Below are positions 25,936-35,001 of a DNA stretch of 64,000 nt, one piece after another (position 1 is the first letter of the stretch; every line of letters starts with the position of its first letter). The notes beneath the pieces are model-generated. The model ran no database searches, was not told the DNA's origin, and saw only the letters and a list, made by a program, of their open reading frames with translations. This DNA comes from Xanthomonas arboricola (GTDB lineage Bacteria; Pseudomonadota; Gammaproteobacteria; Xanthomonadales; Xanthomonadaceae): NCBI RefSeq assembly GCF_002940665.1, contig NZ_MIGY01000003.1, positions 787,573-851,572 on the forward strand. The letters run 5' to 3'. The position numbers and the translations under genes were made by a program.

Positions 25936-27414
25936 ATGACCATGCCGACCGACTCGATCTCTCTCCACGCCCGCCTTAGCCCTCATCGGCTTGCTGCACG
26001 CGACCTGCTGCTGGATCAGCAATGGTCGTACGCAGAATTGGACGCATTGATCGGCCGTCTGGCTGCATTGCTGCAGACGCGCGGCTGCGTCGATGGCGAA
26101 CGGCTTGCCACACTGGCACGCAATTCGGTCTGGCAGGTGGCGTTGCATTTCGCCTGCGGACGCGTCGGTGCGATTTACGTCCCGCTCAACTGGCGGCTGA
26201 GTGCAGGCGAACTGGATGCATTGCTACAACGCGCCGAGCCGCGCCTGCTGTTGGGCGACGACGTTGCTGCAGGGCGCGCCGATGTCGCGTCGCTGGCCGA
26301 CTTCATCGACGCGGCGAAATTGCTCGAACCGGCAGACACTGCGTCGATCCCACCCGACCGCATCAGCCTGATCCTGTTCACCTCCGGCACCTCCGGTCAG
26401 CCCAAGGGCGTGATGCTGAGCGAGCAGAATCTGCAGCAGGTGGCGCACAACTTTGGCGTCACCACGCGCGTGGATGCGGGCAGCAGTTTCCTGTGCGAAG
26501 CGCCCATGTTCCATATCATCGGCCTGGCCACCAATGTGCGCCCGGCGCTGGCGGTAGGCGGCTCGATCCAGGTCTCCAACGGCTTCGAACCCAAGCGCAC
26601 CCTGGGCTGGCTGGGCAACCGGTCGCTGGGCATCACGCATTACGTCGGCGTGCCGCAGATGATGCAGGCGTTCCGCAGCCAGCCCGGTTTCGATGCGGCC
26701 TCGCTGCGGCATCTCACCGCGCTGGTCAGCGGCGGCGCGCCGCACGCCAGCGATGACCTGCTCGGCTGGCTGGAAGACGGCATCCCGATGGTCAGCGGCT
26801 TTGGCATGAGCGAGGCCGGCACGGTGTTCGGCATGTCGGTGGACTGCGCGGTGATCCGCGCCAAGCTGGGCGCGGTCGGCATTTCGCCCCCTGCGGTGCA
26901 GACACGCGTGGTCGATGGCGATGGCAACGACTGCCCGGTCGGCGTGCCAGGCGAGTTGCTGTTGCGCGGCCCCAACCTCAGCCCCGGTTACTGGCGCGAT
27001 CCGCAGGCAAGCGCCGCCGCGCTCGACGAGCGCGGCTGGTTCCGCACCGGCGACATCGTGCGGCACGATGCCGACGGGTTTTTCTGGATCGTCGATCGCA
27101 AGAAGGACATGTTCATTTCCGGCGGTGAGAACGTGTATCCGGCCGAGATCGAAGCGGCGCTTGCCGACCATCCGCAGGTACGCGAATGCGCGGTGGTGGG
27201 GATCGCCGACCCGCAATGGGGAGAGGTGGGCTACCTGGCGATCGTGCCGGCCGACGACGCGCCGGATCTGGAACAGATCCGCGCCTATCTGATCGAACGA
27301 CTGGCCAAGTACAAGGTGCCCAAGCATCTGCGCGTGGTCCAGGCGCTGCCGCGCACCGCGACCGGCAAGCTGCAGAAAGCGCGCCTGAAAGACGCCCTGG
27401 TCACCGGGGCGTGA
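25936..27414 (+). CDS. acyl-CoA ligase (feruloyl/4-coumaroyl-CoA synthetase candidate)
   Basis: A 492-residue ANL-superfamily adenylating enzyme. The P-loop-like motif LILFTSGTSGQPKGVMLSE is near residue 137, GFGMSEAG follows, then GWFRTGDIVRHDADGF, DRKKDMFISGGENVYPAEIE and the C-terminal catalytic lysine in PRTATGKLQKARLK. It would activate ferulate or p-coumarate with ATP and CoA, feeding Ech. Substrate is inferred from the adjacent hydratase/lyase and MarR genes. No overlap with ech because of the eroded gap between them. Confidence 0.88.
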   Translation: MTMPTDSISLHARLSPHRLAARDLLLDQQWSYAELDALIGRLAALLQTRGCVDGERLATLARNSVWQVALHFACGRVGAIYVPLNWRLSAGELDALLQRAEPRLLLGDDVAAGRADVASLADFIDAAKLLEPADTASIPPDRISLILFTSGTSGQPKGVMLSEQNLQQVAHNFGVTTRVDAGSSFLCEAPMFHIIGLATNVRPALAVGGSIQVSNGFEPKRTLGWLGNRSLGITHYVGVPQMMQAFRSQPGFDAASLRHLTALVSGGAPHASDDLLGWLEDGIPMVSGFGMSEAGTVFGMSVDCAVIRAKLGAVGISPPAVQTRVVDGDGNDCPVGVPGELLLRGPNLSPGYWRDPQASAAALDERGWFRTGDIVRHDADGFFWIVDRKKDMFISGGENVYPAEIEAALADHPQVRECAVVGIADPQWGEVGYLAIVPADDAPDLEQIRAYLIERLAKYKVPKHLRVVQALPRTATGKLQKARLKDALVTGA

Positions 27415-27605
27415 TGCGCACGGAATGTGGATCGCACCGCGCGCAGCTGGCAGCGACCCGCAGCTTCGCTGCCGAGCCACGGCGGCGAACCATGCCCGAC
27501 AGCGCAACAGGCGGGCCCGAGCTGCCTGCCGTGTGCGTGCATCACGCCAGTGCAGCACCACCCAGACGCGGCAGCGCTTGTGCCGCGCATGCCGCGCTCA
27601 ATCGA

Positions 27606-28607
27606 TCACGCGGACTCGTCCAGCAACAGGGTGTCCTCGCTGATCTGGTCGTCCACCCACACCGCCCCCTGCTCGGCCATGGCCGCCAATTGGCGTTCCA
27701 GTTCGCGCATCAGCAAGCGCACGCCAGGCTTGTGGATGGCACTGCCATCGCGATAGATCACCCCGCCTGCGCGCGCCTGCGACGGCTGTTGCAGCTGAAA
27801 GGCGCGCAACTCGCCACGTGCGATATCCCCGGCCACCATCATGCTCGGCATCACGGCGATGCTGTCGGTGCCGAGCAGAATCTCGCGGGTAAAGCTGGCC
27901 GAACTGGAACGCAGCTGATCGCGCGTGGCCAGCCCGTGTTCGCGCATCACCTGCCCCACATCGCGCTCGACATGCTGGCTCAGCGTCGGCAGCACCTGGC
28001 GATACGCAGCGGCTTCGGCGATACGCACCTGGCCGTTGGCAAACAGCGGGTGGTCGCTGCGCGCCACCAGCGCGATCGGATCCTGGTACAGCACCTTGCG
28101 GATCAACCCGTCGTAGCGAGCCAGCGGATACAGCCGGCCCACCACCAGATCGATCTCGTTGCCGGCCAGCTTGGGCAGCAGTTCGTCGGTGCGCCCATGC
28201 AGCAGGCGCACCCGCAAGGTAGGTTCGGCGCGATACAACGCGGCCAGCACGGCCGGCAACAGGCCGCTGGCAGCGACCGGCAACGCGCCCACGGTGATGG
28301 TGAGCGCATCGTCTTGCAGCAGACCCTCAAAGGTGTCCTGCGCGCGGCGCAACTGGCCGAGCACGACATGCGCGGTCTGTACCAGCACCTCGCCCATCGC
28401 GTTGGGGCGCACGCCGCGCGAATGACGCTCGAACAGCGGCGCGCCGACGATCTCTTCGATCTCCTGCAGGGCACGCGTCAATGCGGGCTGGGTGACGTTC
28501 AACACGCGTGAGGCGCGGAGCAGGCTTTTCTGCCGATCCAGCGCCTCGATCACACGTAGATGCCGGACCTTGATACGGTGTTCGAAGAACACGGAGGACA
28601 TGGTCAT
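27606..28607 (-). CDS. LysR-type regulator, GalR/PcaQ-like
   Basis: 333 residues. The N-terminal winged helix reads HRIKVRHLRVIEALDRQKSL and VLNVTQPALTRALQEIE; the phrase IVGAPLFERHSRGVRPNAMG is typical of the GbpR/PcaQ/GalR branch that controls protocatechuate and gallate degradation. A periplasmic-binding-protein-like effector domain follows. It lies 66 bases downstream of the decayed dioxygenase on the same strand, which it probably once controlled. Start ATG 28607 gives the conserved N-terminus. The gene itself appears intact. Convergent with the CoA ligase gene. Confidence 0.87.
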   Translation of the reverse strand: MTMSSVFFEHRIKVRHLRVIEALDRQKSLLRASRVLNVTQPALTRALQEIEEIVGAPLFERHSRGVRPNAMGEVLVQTAHVVLGQLRRAQDTFEGLLQDDALTITVGALPVAASGLLPAVLAALYRAEPTLRVRLLHGRTDELLPKLAGNEIDLVVGRLYPLARYDGLIRKVLYQDPIALVARSDHPLFANGQVRIAEAAAYRQVLPTLSQHVERDVGQVMREHGLATRDQLRSSSASFTREILLGTDSIAVMPSMMVAGDIARGELRAFQLQQPSQARAGGVIYRDGSAIHKPGVRLLMRELERQLAAMAEQGAVWVDDQISEDTLLLDESA

Positions 28608-28673
28608 GGGGATGGACCTTACGTTGGGAAGTCGGGTAATGCGGCGGGACGGCACCTGGCCGCCCCTGCAGAT

Positions 28674-29584
28674 CAGCGTGCATCGGGCACACGCCGGGTC
28701 TGCATGGCGTCTTCGAAGGATTCGCCACGCATGATGGCGTCGACCTGCAGATTGGTCATACGCACCAGACGGGCGAATTTTTCGATGACGAAGACGTTGG
28801 CGCGGTACCGCACCAGTCCGAGCCGGCCGCGTGCGAGGATCAGCGCCTTTCATGCTCGGTGAGGCCGGCCTCCTGCATCAGTGTTTCGGAATTTTCAAGC
28901 AAGCGATCGCGCCACCGGGCGCGAATCATATGCCACAAGAATCGATCGATGCGCAACGCGCGGTTGCCGGTACGCAGATCGAACAGGTAAGTGCCGCCGA
29001 TCTGGCGCATGCCGCGTACTTGCGGAATCGTAGGCCGCCCCCCGTGCCGCATTTGCGGTATGCGCGGTATGTGCGAGCAACTGCGCTGAAGACGGCGCGT
29101 CAGCGGTTTCGATGCCCGGCTCGTACAGCACCACCGTCATCGCGGTGGCGCTCATCAGGCAGTGGTTCTGATGCAGCGTGCGGATCGGCCCGCCCAGCGC
29201 ACTGCGCAGCGCCAGCCACATGATCTGCTGCACGCTCCCGTCGCCCCCCTGGCACACGTCATCGCTGTGGGTGAGATCGGTCAGCGCTCCCGGCGCATGC
29301 TGGGAACGGTCCAGAAATTCCAAGCCCCACCCGGTGTTGTTGACGCAAATGCGCTCGCCGATGCCCACTGCGAAGGCCGGATATGGGCAGATGAAGAATG
29401 GCGTGCAATGGTCGTTGCAGAACAACACCAGCCCAGCGGCCCGCCGCTTGGCCGACCAGCCAGCCACGGGCGTGTCGCCGTCGAACAACGGCTTCCACAA
29501 TGGATCCTGTTGTCTGCCCTTGTCGTAGGCCACCCCGATGGCGGGAACGTGCGAGGTTCCAATGCCGCCGATGATGCTTGCCAT
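28674..29584 (-). pseudogene. decayed gallate/protocatechuate 4,5-type extradiol dioxygenase (LigB-LigA fusion)
   Basis: The start is good: GGAGTGCAGC then ATG at 29584 and MASIIGGIGTSHVPAIGVAY, as in GalA/LigB enzymes. After GIGERI (residue 79) the sequence jumps to VNNTGWGLEFLD, skipping about 130 residues present in intact enzymes, including an iron-ligand region; the later motif reads SVQQIMWLALR with Gln where the family has the metal-binding Glu. Near 29050 the frame shifts into a LigA domain (GTYLFDLRTGNRALRIDRFL...), which meets a TGA at about 28835, and a second shift restores GLVRYRANVFVIEKFARLV through to MRGESFEDAMQ and a natural stop at 28674. One deletion plus two frame changes make it inactive. 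Confidence 0.88.
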
Positions 29585-30121
29585 GCTGCACTCCTGCGAT
29601 GCGCGCTGGCCATTTGCCGGTGGCCGATTGCGCGTCGCTGATTGAATCGAAATGCGTCCCGCCATGGGATCTCACCAACGCCGGCCAGCCACTGCGGACC
29701 GCCGAAACGATCTCCTCGGGATCCAAAGTGCCACCAAGCGATCTCATCTGCAAGATTTTTATACCGGTACTGCAAGTTGAGCGCATCACCGCGGCCGTGC
29801 TGGCAGCGCGACTGGCCATTTCGTGCCGAGCCCGCCACTACCCAGCGCCACAGCATAGGCATCTGACCCGCACACTGGCTGGCGCGAGCCACCCGCACGG
29901 CTTCGGACCTTGGCAGTCTGGCGACCCGGCCTGGCACTGCATGCAGCGCTGTCTGCATCAGCGTGCCGCATCCGCCTCCGCAGCACGCACGCCGACGCAG
30001 CAGCATGCATGCCGCGGATCCGGGCGTGTTGCCGCGCTAGTTCGGCGGCAGCCTGCCGGGCGAGCGCCCGCATGCCTTATGTGGGGGTAAGCCACACCGG
30101 TGCCGCGCGCTGCGCGCGCGA
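29585..30121. other. long non-coding or eroded stretch upstream of the dioxygenase pseudogene
   Basis: 537 bases between the pseudogene start and the end of the UbiH-like gene. Several frames stay open on the minus strand, as is usual at this GC content, but none shows a protein family I recognise. Given the damage on its right-hand neighbour it may be the residue of further aromatic-degradation genes. Confidence 0.4.
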
Positions 30122-31303
30122 TCACGCGCTGCCGGAGGCACGCTTCCACAGCACATCGACCAGCGGCGGCAACCTGCCGGCCAGCCCGAGGACCGACCCG
30201 CGCAACAGGGTCAGGTGCATGTCGTCGTTGGAGAACACCGTGTTGATCGCATCGAAGCCATAAGCAGCCACGGTGTTCTCGCTGCGGCGGGTGCGCGCCC
30301 AGCGCTGCAGCCGATGCGGGGCAGCCCAGTCAGCACGCCTTGCCAGCGCATCACGCACCTCGGCGCGCAACGCAGCGACATCGCGCAGGCCCAGATTGAC
30401 GCCCTGCCCGGCCAACGGATGCACCACATGCGCAGCATCGCCCAGGGTCAGCACGCGGCCGCTGACATACTGCTCCACCAATTGCCGTTGCAGCGGAAAC
30501 GCCGCGCGCGCGGAGACCACCCGCACCTGCCCCAGCCGCGCTGCGAAGGCCTGGGTCAGCTCGCGCGAGAAGTCGGCATCGTCCAGCGCCAGCACGCGCG
30601 CGGCCTCGGCATCCGGCAAGGTCCATACGATCGAACTGCGGCCATCGGCAAACGGCAGCAATGCCAGCGGGCCGGTGGTCAGAAAGCGCTGCCAGGCAGT
30701 GGCCTGATGCGGCTGCTCTGTCTCCACGAAGGCGACCACGCCGCGCTGCGCGTAGGCATGCCGCGACACCGGCACACCGGCGAGCTCGCGCAAGGTCGAT
30801 GCGGCGCCATCGGCGGCAATCGCCATCGCCGCTTCCAGGCGGCTGCCATCGTCCAGGCGCAGGCGCACGCTGCTTGCATCCTGTTCCAGCTCGACCACGC
30901 GTGCCGGGCAATGCACCTCGATGCCGGCCGCATGCACGGCGGCCCACAAGCGATCGACCAGCACCGCGTGTTCGATGATCCAACCGAGTTGTTCGCGGCC
31001 CAATGTGTCGGCATCGAAGCTCAGTTCGCCGCCACCTGCCGCGTCCCAGACCCGCATGCGCCGGTACGGCTGCACGCGGGCAGCGCGCACCGAGGCCCAT
31101 ACGCCCAGGCTGTCCAGTAACGCGGCATTGTCGGCGGCGAAGGCATAGACGCGCAGATCGGGCTGGTCGGCCCGCCAGCGCGCGGGCTCGCGGCCTTCGA
31201 CCAGCGCCACGCTCAGGCCGGCATCGGCCAAGGCCAACGCGCAGGCGGCACCGACCACGCCGCCACCGACGATCAACGCATCGCGGGTACCACGGCGACT
31301 CAT
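30122..31303 (-). CDS. UbiH/UbiF/VisC-family FAD monooxygenase (ubiquinone biosynthesis)
   Basis: 393 residues, a flavin-dependent aromatic hydroxylase acting on the ubiquinone ring, probably at the inner membrane face. Motifs: the N-terminal dinucleotide fold ALIVGGGVVGAACALALA, the middle motif in MAIAADGAAS and the FAD ribityl motif GDAAHVVHPLAGQGVNLG near residue 290. Its ATG (31303) overlaps the stop of the upstream ubiH gene, so the two hydroxylases are one operon. Which ring position it modifies (C5 or C6 as UbiI/UbiF, or a UbiM-like broad role) cannot be told from sequence alone. Confidence 0.9.
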   Translation of the reverse strand: MSRRGTRDALIVGGGVVGAACALALADAGLSVALVEGREPARWRADQPDLRVYAFAADNAALLDSLGVWASVRAARVQPYRRMRVWDAAGGGELSFDADTLGREQLGWIIEHAVLVDRLWAAVHAAGIEVHCPARVVELEQDASSVRLRLDDGSRLEAAMAIAADGAASTLRELAGVPVSRHAYAQRGVVAFVETEQPHQATAWQRFLTTGPLALLPFADGRSSIVWTLPDAEAARVLALDDADFSRELTQAFAARLGQVRVVSARAAFPLQRQLVEQYVSGRVLTLGDAAHVVHPLAGQGVNLGLRDVAALRAEVRDALARRADWAAPHRLQRWARTRRSENTVAAYGFDAINTVFSNDDMHLTLLRGSVLGLAGRLPPLVDVLWKRASGSA

Positions 31304-32508
31304 GCGACTCCCCTGCACAATTGCGGCACATCGCCACGGAAACCCATCGCCCCGCCGACCAGCATCGACTGCAACGGCGCCGCCTGCGAGGTGGCGAGCA
31401 GGCCGAGGCTGCGCAACGGCCTCAGCAGCGGCGCCGGGTTGCCGGTGAGCCGCGCCAGCCCGCTGGAGAATCCAATGGTCTGCTCGCGGTCCACCCGTCG
31501 ACGTGCCAGATACTTGGCCAACAGTGCCCCTGCACCGGCATCGCTGCGATCGTGCTCGATCAATTCGGCCAGCGTCAGCGCATCGCGCAAGCCGAGGTTG
31601 AAGCCTTGGGCGCCGATCGGATGCAGCGTCTGTGCGGCATTGCCCAGCAGCACCACGCGCTCGGCGACCAGCGCGTGGGCCAGCACCTGCACCAGCGGAT
31701 ACGCGCTGCGTTCGCCGCTGGCGACAAAGCGCCCGGCGCGCCATCCGGCCGCGCGCTGCAACCGCGCCAGCCAGCCAGCGGCGTCGAGCGCTGCCACTGC
31801 CTCGGCCTCGGCACGCGCCACGCAGTGGATCGCGCCGTAATGGCGATCGCCGCGCGGCAACAGCGCGGTCGGCCCGTGCTCGCCAAAGCGCTCCCAGGCG
31901 GTGCCATCCGGTGGGCGGGAGGCACGGACCCGCGCCACGAACAAGGTCTGCAGGAAGTCGTGCGCGTCGCTGCCGATATGCAGCAGCTCGCGCACTGCGC
32001 TATGGGTGCCGTCGGCGCCGACCACCAGCCGGGCCTGCACGCACTGCTCGCCATCAGCGGTAGTGATCCGCAGCGCGCGCAGACCGTCCTGCACCGGCTC
32101 GACCCCGATGCAGCGTGCCGGGCGATAGCGGCGCAGCCGGGTCAGTTCGTCCAGGCGTGCCTGCAAGGCCTCGCCGAAATCGCGCGCCACCACCACCTGG
32201 CCGAAGCTGTCGCGGCCGTAATCGGCCGCGTCCAGCTGCACACGGCCGAAGTCGCCGGCCCGGCTGACGTGGATGCGCCGGATCGGCCCGGGGGCGCTGC
32301 GCAGCTTGGCCATCACCCCCAGCACGCTCAGCGCATTGACGGTGGCGGCGGCAAAACTCAGGTTGCGCTGGTCGAACACCGCTGGCGGCGTGCCGGCCGG
32401 GGTGGCTTCCACCAGCCCGACATCCAGGCCGATGCGGTCCAGCGCAATCGCCAGGCTGGAGCCGACCAGGCCGCCGCCGACGATCAGAACGTCATGTGGA
32501 TGTGTCAT
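31300..32508 (-). CDS. ubiH: 2-octaprenyl-6-methoxyphenol hydroxylase-like FAD monooxygenase
   Basis: 402 residues of the same family as the gene behind it. It begins HDVLIVGGGLVGSSLAIALD, carries the middle VVGADGTHSAVRELL motif and the FAD motif GNAAQTLHPIGAQGFNLG near residue 290, where Asn replaces the usual Asp as in other UbiH proteins. Expected role is hydroxylation of 2-polyprenyl-6-methoxyphenol in ubiquinone synthesis. ATG 32508 is first in the operon; the promoter should lie in 32509-32790, which is shared with the divergent membrane protein gene. Confidence 0.9.
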   Translation of the reverse strand: MTHPHDVLIVGGGLVGSSLAIALDRIGLDVGLVEATPAGTPPAVFDQRNLSFAAATVNALSVLGVMAKLRSAPGPIRRIHVSRAGDFGRVQLDAADYGRDSFGQVVVARDFGEALQARLDELTRLRRYRPARCIGVEPVQDGLRALRITTADGEQCVQARLVVGADGTHSAVRELLHIGSDAHDFLQTLFVARVRASRPPDGTAWERFGEHGPTALLPRGDRHYGAIHCVARAEAEAVAALDAAGWLARLQRAAGWRAGRFVASGERSAYPLVQVLAHALVAERVVLLGNAAQTLHPIGAQGFNLGLRDALTLAELIEHDRSDAGAGALLAKYLARRRVDREQTIGFSSGLARLTGNPAPLLRPLRSLGLLATSQAAPLQSMLVGGAMGFRGDVPQLCRGVA

Positions 32509-32792
32509 TGCCACATGATAAGCCTTCGCCCGTGACCCGTTGCCGCGCCCGGGTGGGACAGCTTGCCGCGCCCTAGCTGGTCTGGCGCGGCCGGCTGATC
32601 GCGCAGGGAGCAGTGCCGACCCTTGCCGGTGCAGGGCGCATCCGGACACCCACCGATTTGCGTCCGCCGTGTTCGGCAACGGGGCGCTAGGCAGTTGCTT
32701 GCGCCAGGCGGGCCACCGCAAGGCCGCCAATGGCGCGGGCGTGCCGGGTTCCACGCTACACTCGCCAGCCTGTGATCCGGCCACCTCCGCGC

Positions 32793-33371
32793 ATGACTCC
32801 TCGCTCGCACGACACCCTGGTTTTGAGTCTGCTTGCCGTCCTGATGGCGGCCACGCGGATCAATCACTTCGCGCCGATCCCGGACGCGTCCTGGGCGGTG
32901 TTCTTCATCGGCGGCTTCCATCTGGCCGCGCGCACCAGGCTGGCGTTCCCGCTGCTGATGCTGCTGGCAGTGGCGGTGGATTGGCTGGTGATCACCAACC
33001 AGGGCCTGAGCTTCTGGCAGCACTACTGCGTGTCGCCGGCGTACTGGTGCCTGATCCCGGCGTATTTCGCGCTGTGGGCCGGCGGCGTGTGGCTGCGTCG
33101 GCAGTATCACGGCGCACAGTGGAGTGCGCTGGCCCGGCTGGTGCCGGCGCTGCTGCTCTCGGTGGCGCTGTGCCAGTTGATCGCCCAGGGCAGCTTCTAC
33201 TGGATCAGTGCCAGCGTGGCCGAGCCGACCGTGGCCGGCTGGTTCAAGAACTACACCGACTGGCTGGGGCCGTATCTGCGCAGTGCCGCGCTGTATGTCG
33301 CCGCTGCCGCGGCAATCCAGGTGGCCGCCGAGCGCCTGACCAGCGCGCCCGGCCAGACCCAGGCCGGCTGA
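32793..33371 (+). CDS. small integral membrane protein next to cobalamin adenosyltransferase
   Basis: 192 residues with five or six membrane helices (SLLAVLMAATRI, LAFPLLMLLAVAVDWLVI, YWCLIPAYFALWAGGVWL, LVPALLLSVALCQLIA and a C-terminal helix). The early RINHFAPIPDASWAVFFIGG and the following LLMLLAVAVDWLV recall the S-component-like DUF6580 family (RxxPHxPNFTPxxAxALFGG type). Its stop is one base before the ATG of the PduO-type adenosyltransferase, so a role in uptake of cobalamin or a precursor is a reasonable inference. I did not find a convincing cobalamin riboswitch in the 285 bases upstream. Confidence 0.65.
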   Translation: MTPRSHDTLVLSLLAVLMAATRINHFAPIPDASWAVFFIGGFHLAARTRLAFPLLMLLAVAVDWLVITNQGLSFWQHYCVSPAYWCLIPAYFALWAGGVWLRRQYHGAQWSALARLVPALLLSVALCQLIAQGSFYWISASVAEPTVAGWFKNYTDWLGPYLRSAALYVAAAAAIQVAAERLTSAPGQTQAG

Positions 33372-33372
33372 G

Positions 33373-33930
33373 ATGGGCAACCGGCTCTCGCGGATCTATA
33401 CGCGCACCGGCGACGACGGCAGCACCGGGCTGGGCGACGGCAGCCGTACCGGCAAGGACGCGCTGCGGGTCAACGCCTACGGCACCGTGGACGAGGCCAA
33501 TTCGGCCATCGGCGTGCTGCTGGCCGCTCCCGGCGTGCCGGAACCGATCGCCGAGCTGCTGACCACCGTCCAGCACCAGTTGTTCGATCTGGGCGGCGAG
33601 CTGTGCATCCCCGGCCACGCCGCCATCGATAGCGCCGATATCGATGCGCTGGAGCGCCAGCTGGACCTTTTCAACGACACGCTGCCCCCGCTGAAGGAGT
33701 TCATTCTGCCGGCCGGAGGCGAGGCCGCTGCGCGCTGCCACCTGGCCCGCACCATCGTGCGTCGGGCCGAGCGCGAGACCGTTGCGCTATCGCGCCAGGA
33801 GACCGTGCGCAGCGAGGCGATCGGTTACCTGAACCGGCTGTCCGACCTGCTGTTCGTGCTGGCGCGCGTGCTGGCGCGCGCCGATGGCCAGCAGGAAGTG
33901 CTGTGGCGGCACGACCGCCGGCGCGGCTGA
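33373..33930 (+). CDS. cob(I)yrinic acid a,c-diamide adenosyltransferase, PduO type
   Basis: A 185-residue ATP:cob(I)alamin adenosyltransferase forming the Co-C bond of adenosylcobalamin. Family motifs: YTRTGDDGSTGLGDGSR at the N-terminus (ATP site), RVNAYGTVDEANSAIG, and the C-terminal RRAERETVALSRQE followed by YLNRLSDLLFVLARV. It is co-transcribed with the preceding membrane protein gene (one base between stop and start). No other cobalamin-synthesis gene is in the window, consistent with salvage. Confidence 0.95.
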   Translation: MGNRLSRIYTRTGDDGSTGLGDGSRTGKDALRVNAYGTVDEANSAIGVLLAAPGVPEPIAELLTTVQHQLFDLGGELCIPGHAAIDSADIDALERQLDLFNDTLPPLKEFILPAGGEAAARCHLARTIVRRAERETVALSRQETVRSEAIGYLNRLSDLLFVLARVLARADGQQEVLWRHDRRRG

Positions 33931-33967
33931 CCTGCACATGGCACGGCGGACAGGCTAGATTTGCCCC

Positions 33968-34876
33968 ATGTTGGTCTTTACCCATCCCGCCTGCCTCGGG
34001 CACGACGCCGGCCCCGAGCACCCCGAGAGCCCCGCCCGCCTGGAAGCGGTGGTGGGGGCCCTGCGCGACGCGTTCCCGGACCTGGACTGGCGCGAGGCGC
34101 CGCTGGCCAAGCTCGGCGACCTGTGCCGGGTGCATGAGCGCGAACAGGTCGACGCGGTGCTGGAAACCGCCTTCGAAGGCCACCATCGGCTCGACGTGGA
34201 CACCGTGATGTCTCCCGGCTCGCGCGCGGCAGCATTGCGCGCGGCAGGTGCCGGCATCGCCGCGGTGGACGCGGTGATGCAGGACGCCACCCGCACCGCC
34301 TTCTGCGCCGTGCGCCCACCCGGGCACCATGCCACCGCGCAGGTGTCGATGGGCTTTTGCCTGTTCAACAACATTGCCGTGGCCGCCGCGCATGCGCGCG
34401 ACCGGCATGGGCTGGAACGGATCAGCATCGTGGATTTCGACGTCCACCACGGCAACGGCACGCAGGCGATCTTCGAGCGCGACCCGAGCGTGCAGTATCT
34501 CAGCACCCACCAGTCCGGGCTTTATCCGCACTCGGGCAGCGTTTACGAGCGCGGCATCGGCAACATTCACAACCTGCTACTGCAACCAGGCAGCGACGGG
34601 CTGCGCTTCCGCAACGCGTGGGAAGACGAGATGCTGCCGCTGGTGGATGCCTTCCGCCCGCAGCTGATCCTGATCTCGGCCGGCTTCGATGCGCATCTGC
34701 GCGATCCGCTGGCCGATCTGATGCTCGATGCCGACGACTTCGCCTGGCTGACCGGCGCGCTGCGCACCCTGGCCGAGCGGCATGCCCGTGGCCGGGTGGT
34801 ATCCATGCTGGAAGGCGGCTACGACCTGCAGGCCTTGCGCGAAAGCAGCGTAGCGCACGTGGCCGCGCTGCGTTGA
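33968..34876 (+). CDS. histone deacetylase-family amidohydrolase
   Basis: 302 residues of the bacterial HDAC/acetylpolyamine amidohydrolase superfamily. The catalytic His pair is in RPPGHHATAQ near residue 118, zinc ligands in VDFDVHHGNGTQ near residue 156 and in SAGFDAHLRDPL near residue 236, and the C-terminal LEGGYDLQAL motif is present. Substrates in bacteria include acetylated polyamines or small acetyl amides; not determinable here. ATG 33968 follows pduO by 37 bases on the same strand, and lptD follows with about 125 bases. Confidence 0.93.
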   Translation: MLVFTHPACLGHDAGPEHPESPARLEAVVGALRDAFPDLDWREAPLAKLGDLCRVHEREQVDAVLETAFEGHHRLDVDTVMSPGSRAAALRAAGAGIAAVDAVMQDATRTAFCAVRPPGHHATAQVSMGFCLFNNIAVAAAHARDRHGLERISIVDFDVHHGNGTQAIFERDPSVQYLSTHQSGLYPHSGSVYERGIGNIHNLLLQPGSDGLRFRNAWEDEMLPLVDAFRPQLILISAGFDAHLRDPLADLMLDADDFAWLTGALRTLAERHARGRVVSMLEGGYDLQALRESSVAHVAALR

Positions 34877-35001
34877 ACCCTACCAGCGCCTTGCTCGCGC
34901 CCCCATCGCGATGAACCTCGCCCTCCCGACCAGGGAGCTCTTCATTGCCCCTATGCGGGGTATGCGGCAAGCTAGTCGCCATTTTATTGGTTGAATCACG
35001 C

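Noticed and set aside
32520-32790. Possible cobalamin riboswitch ahead of the membrane protein/PduO operon (GCCGGTGCAGGGCGCATCCG)
   Set aside because: Only one loosely similar stretch; the other conserved boxes of the riboswitch are missing.
34945-35001. ATG at 34945 as start of lptD
   Set aside because: Would place 19 residues before the signal peptide and lies in a TTGCC...GGCAA hairpin; GTG at 35002 gives a normal signal peptide.
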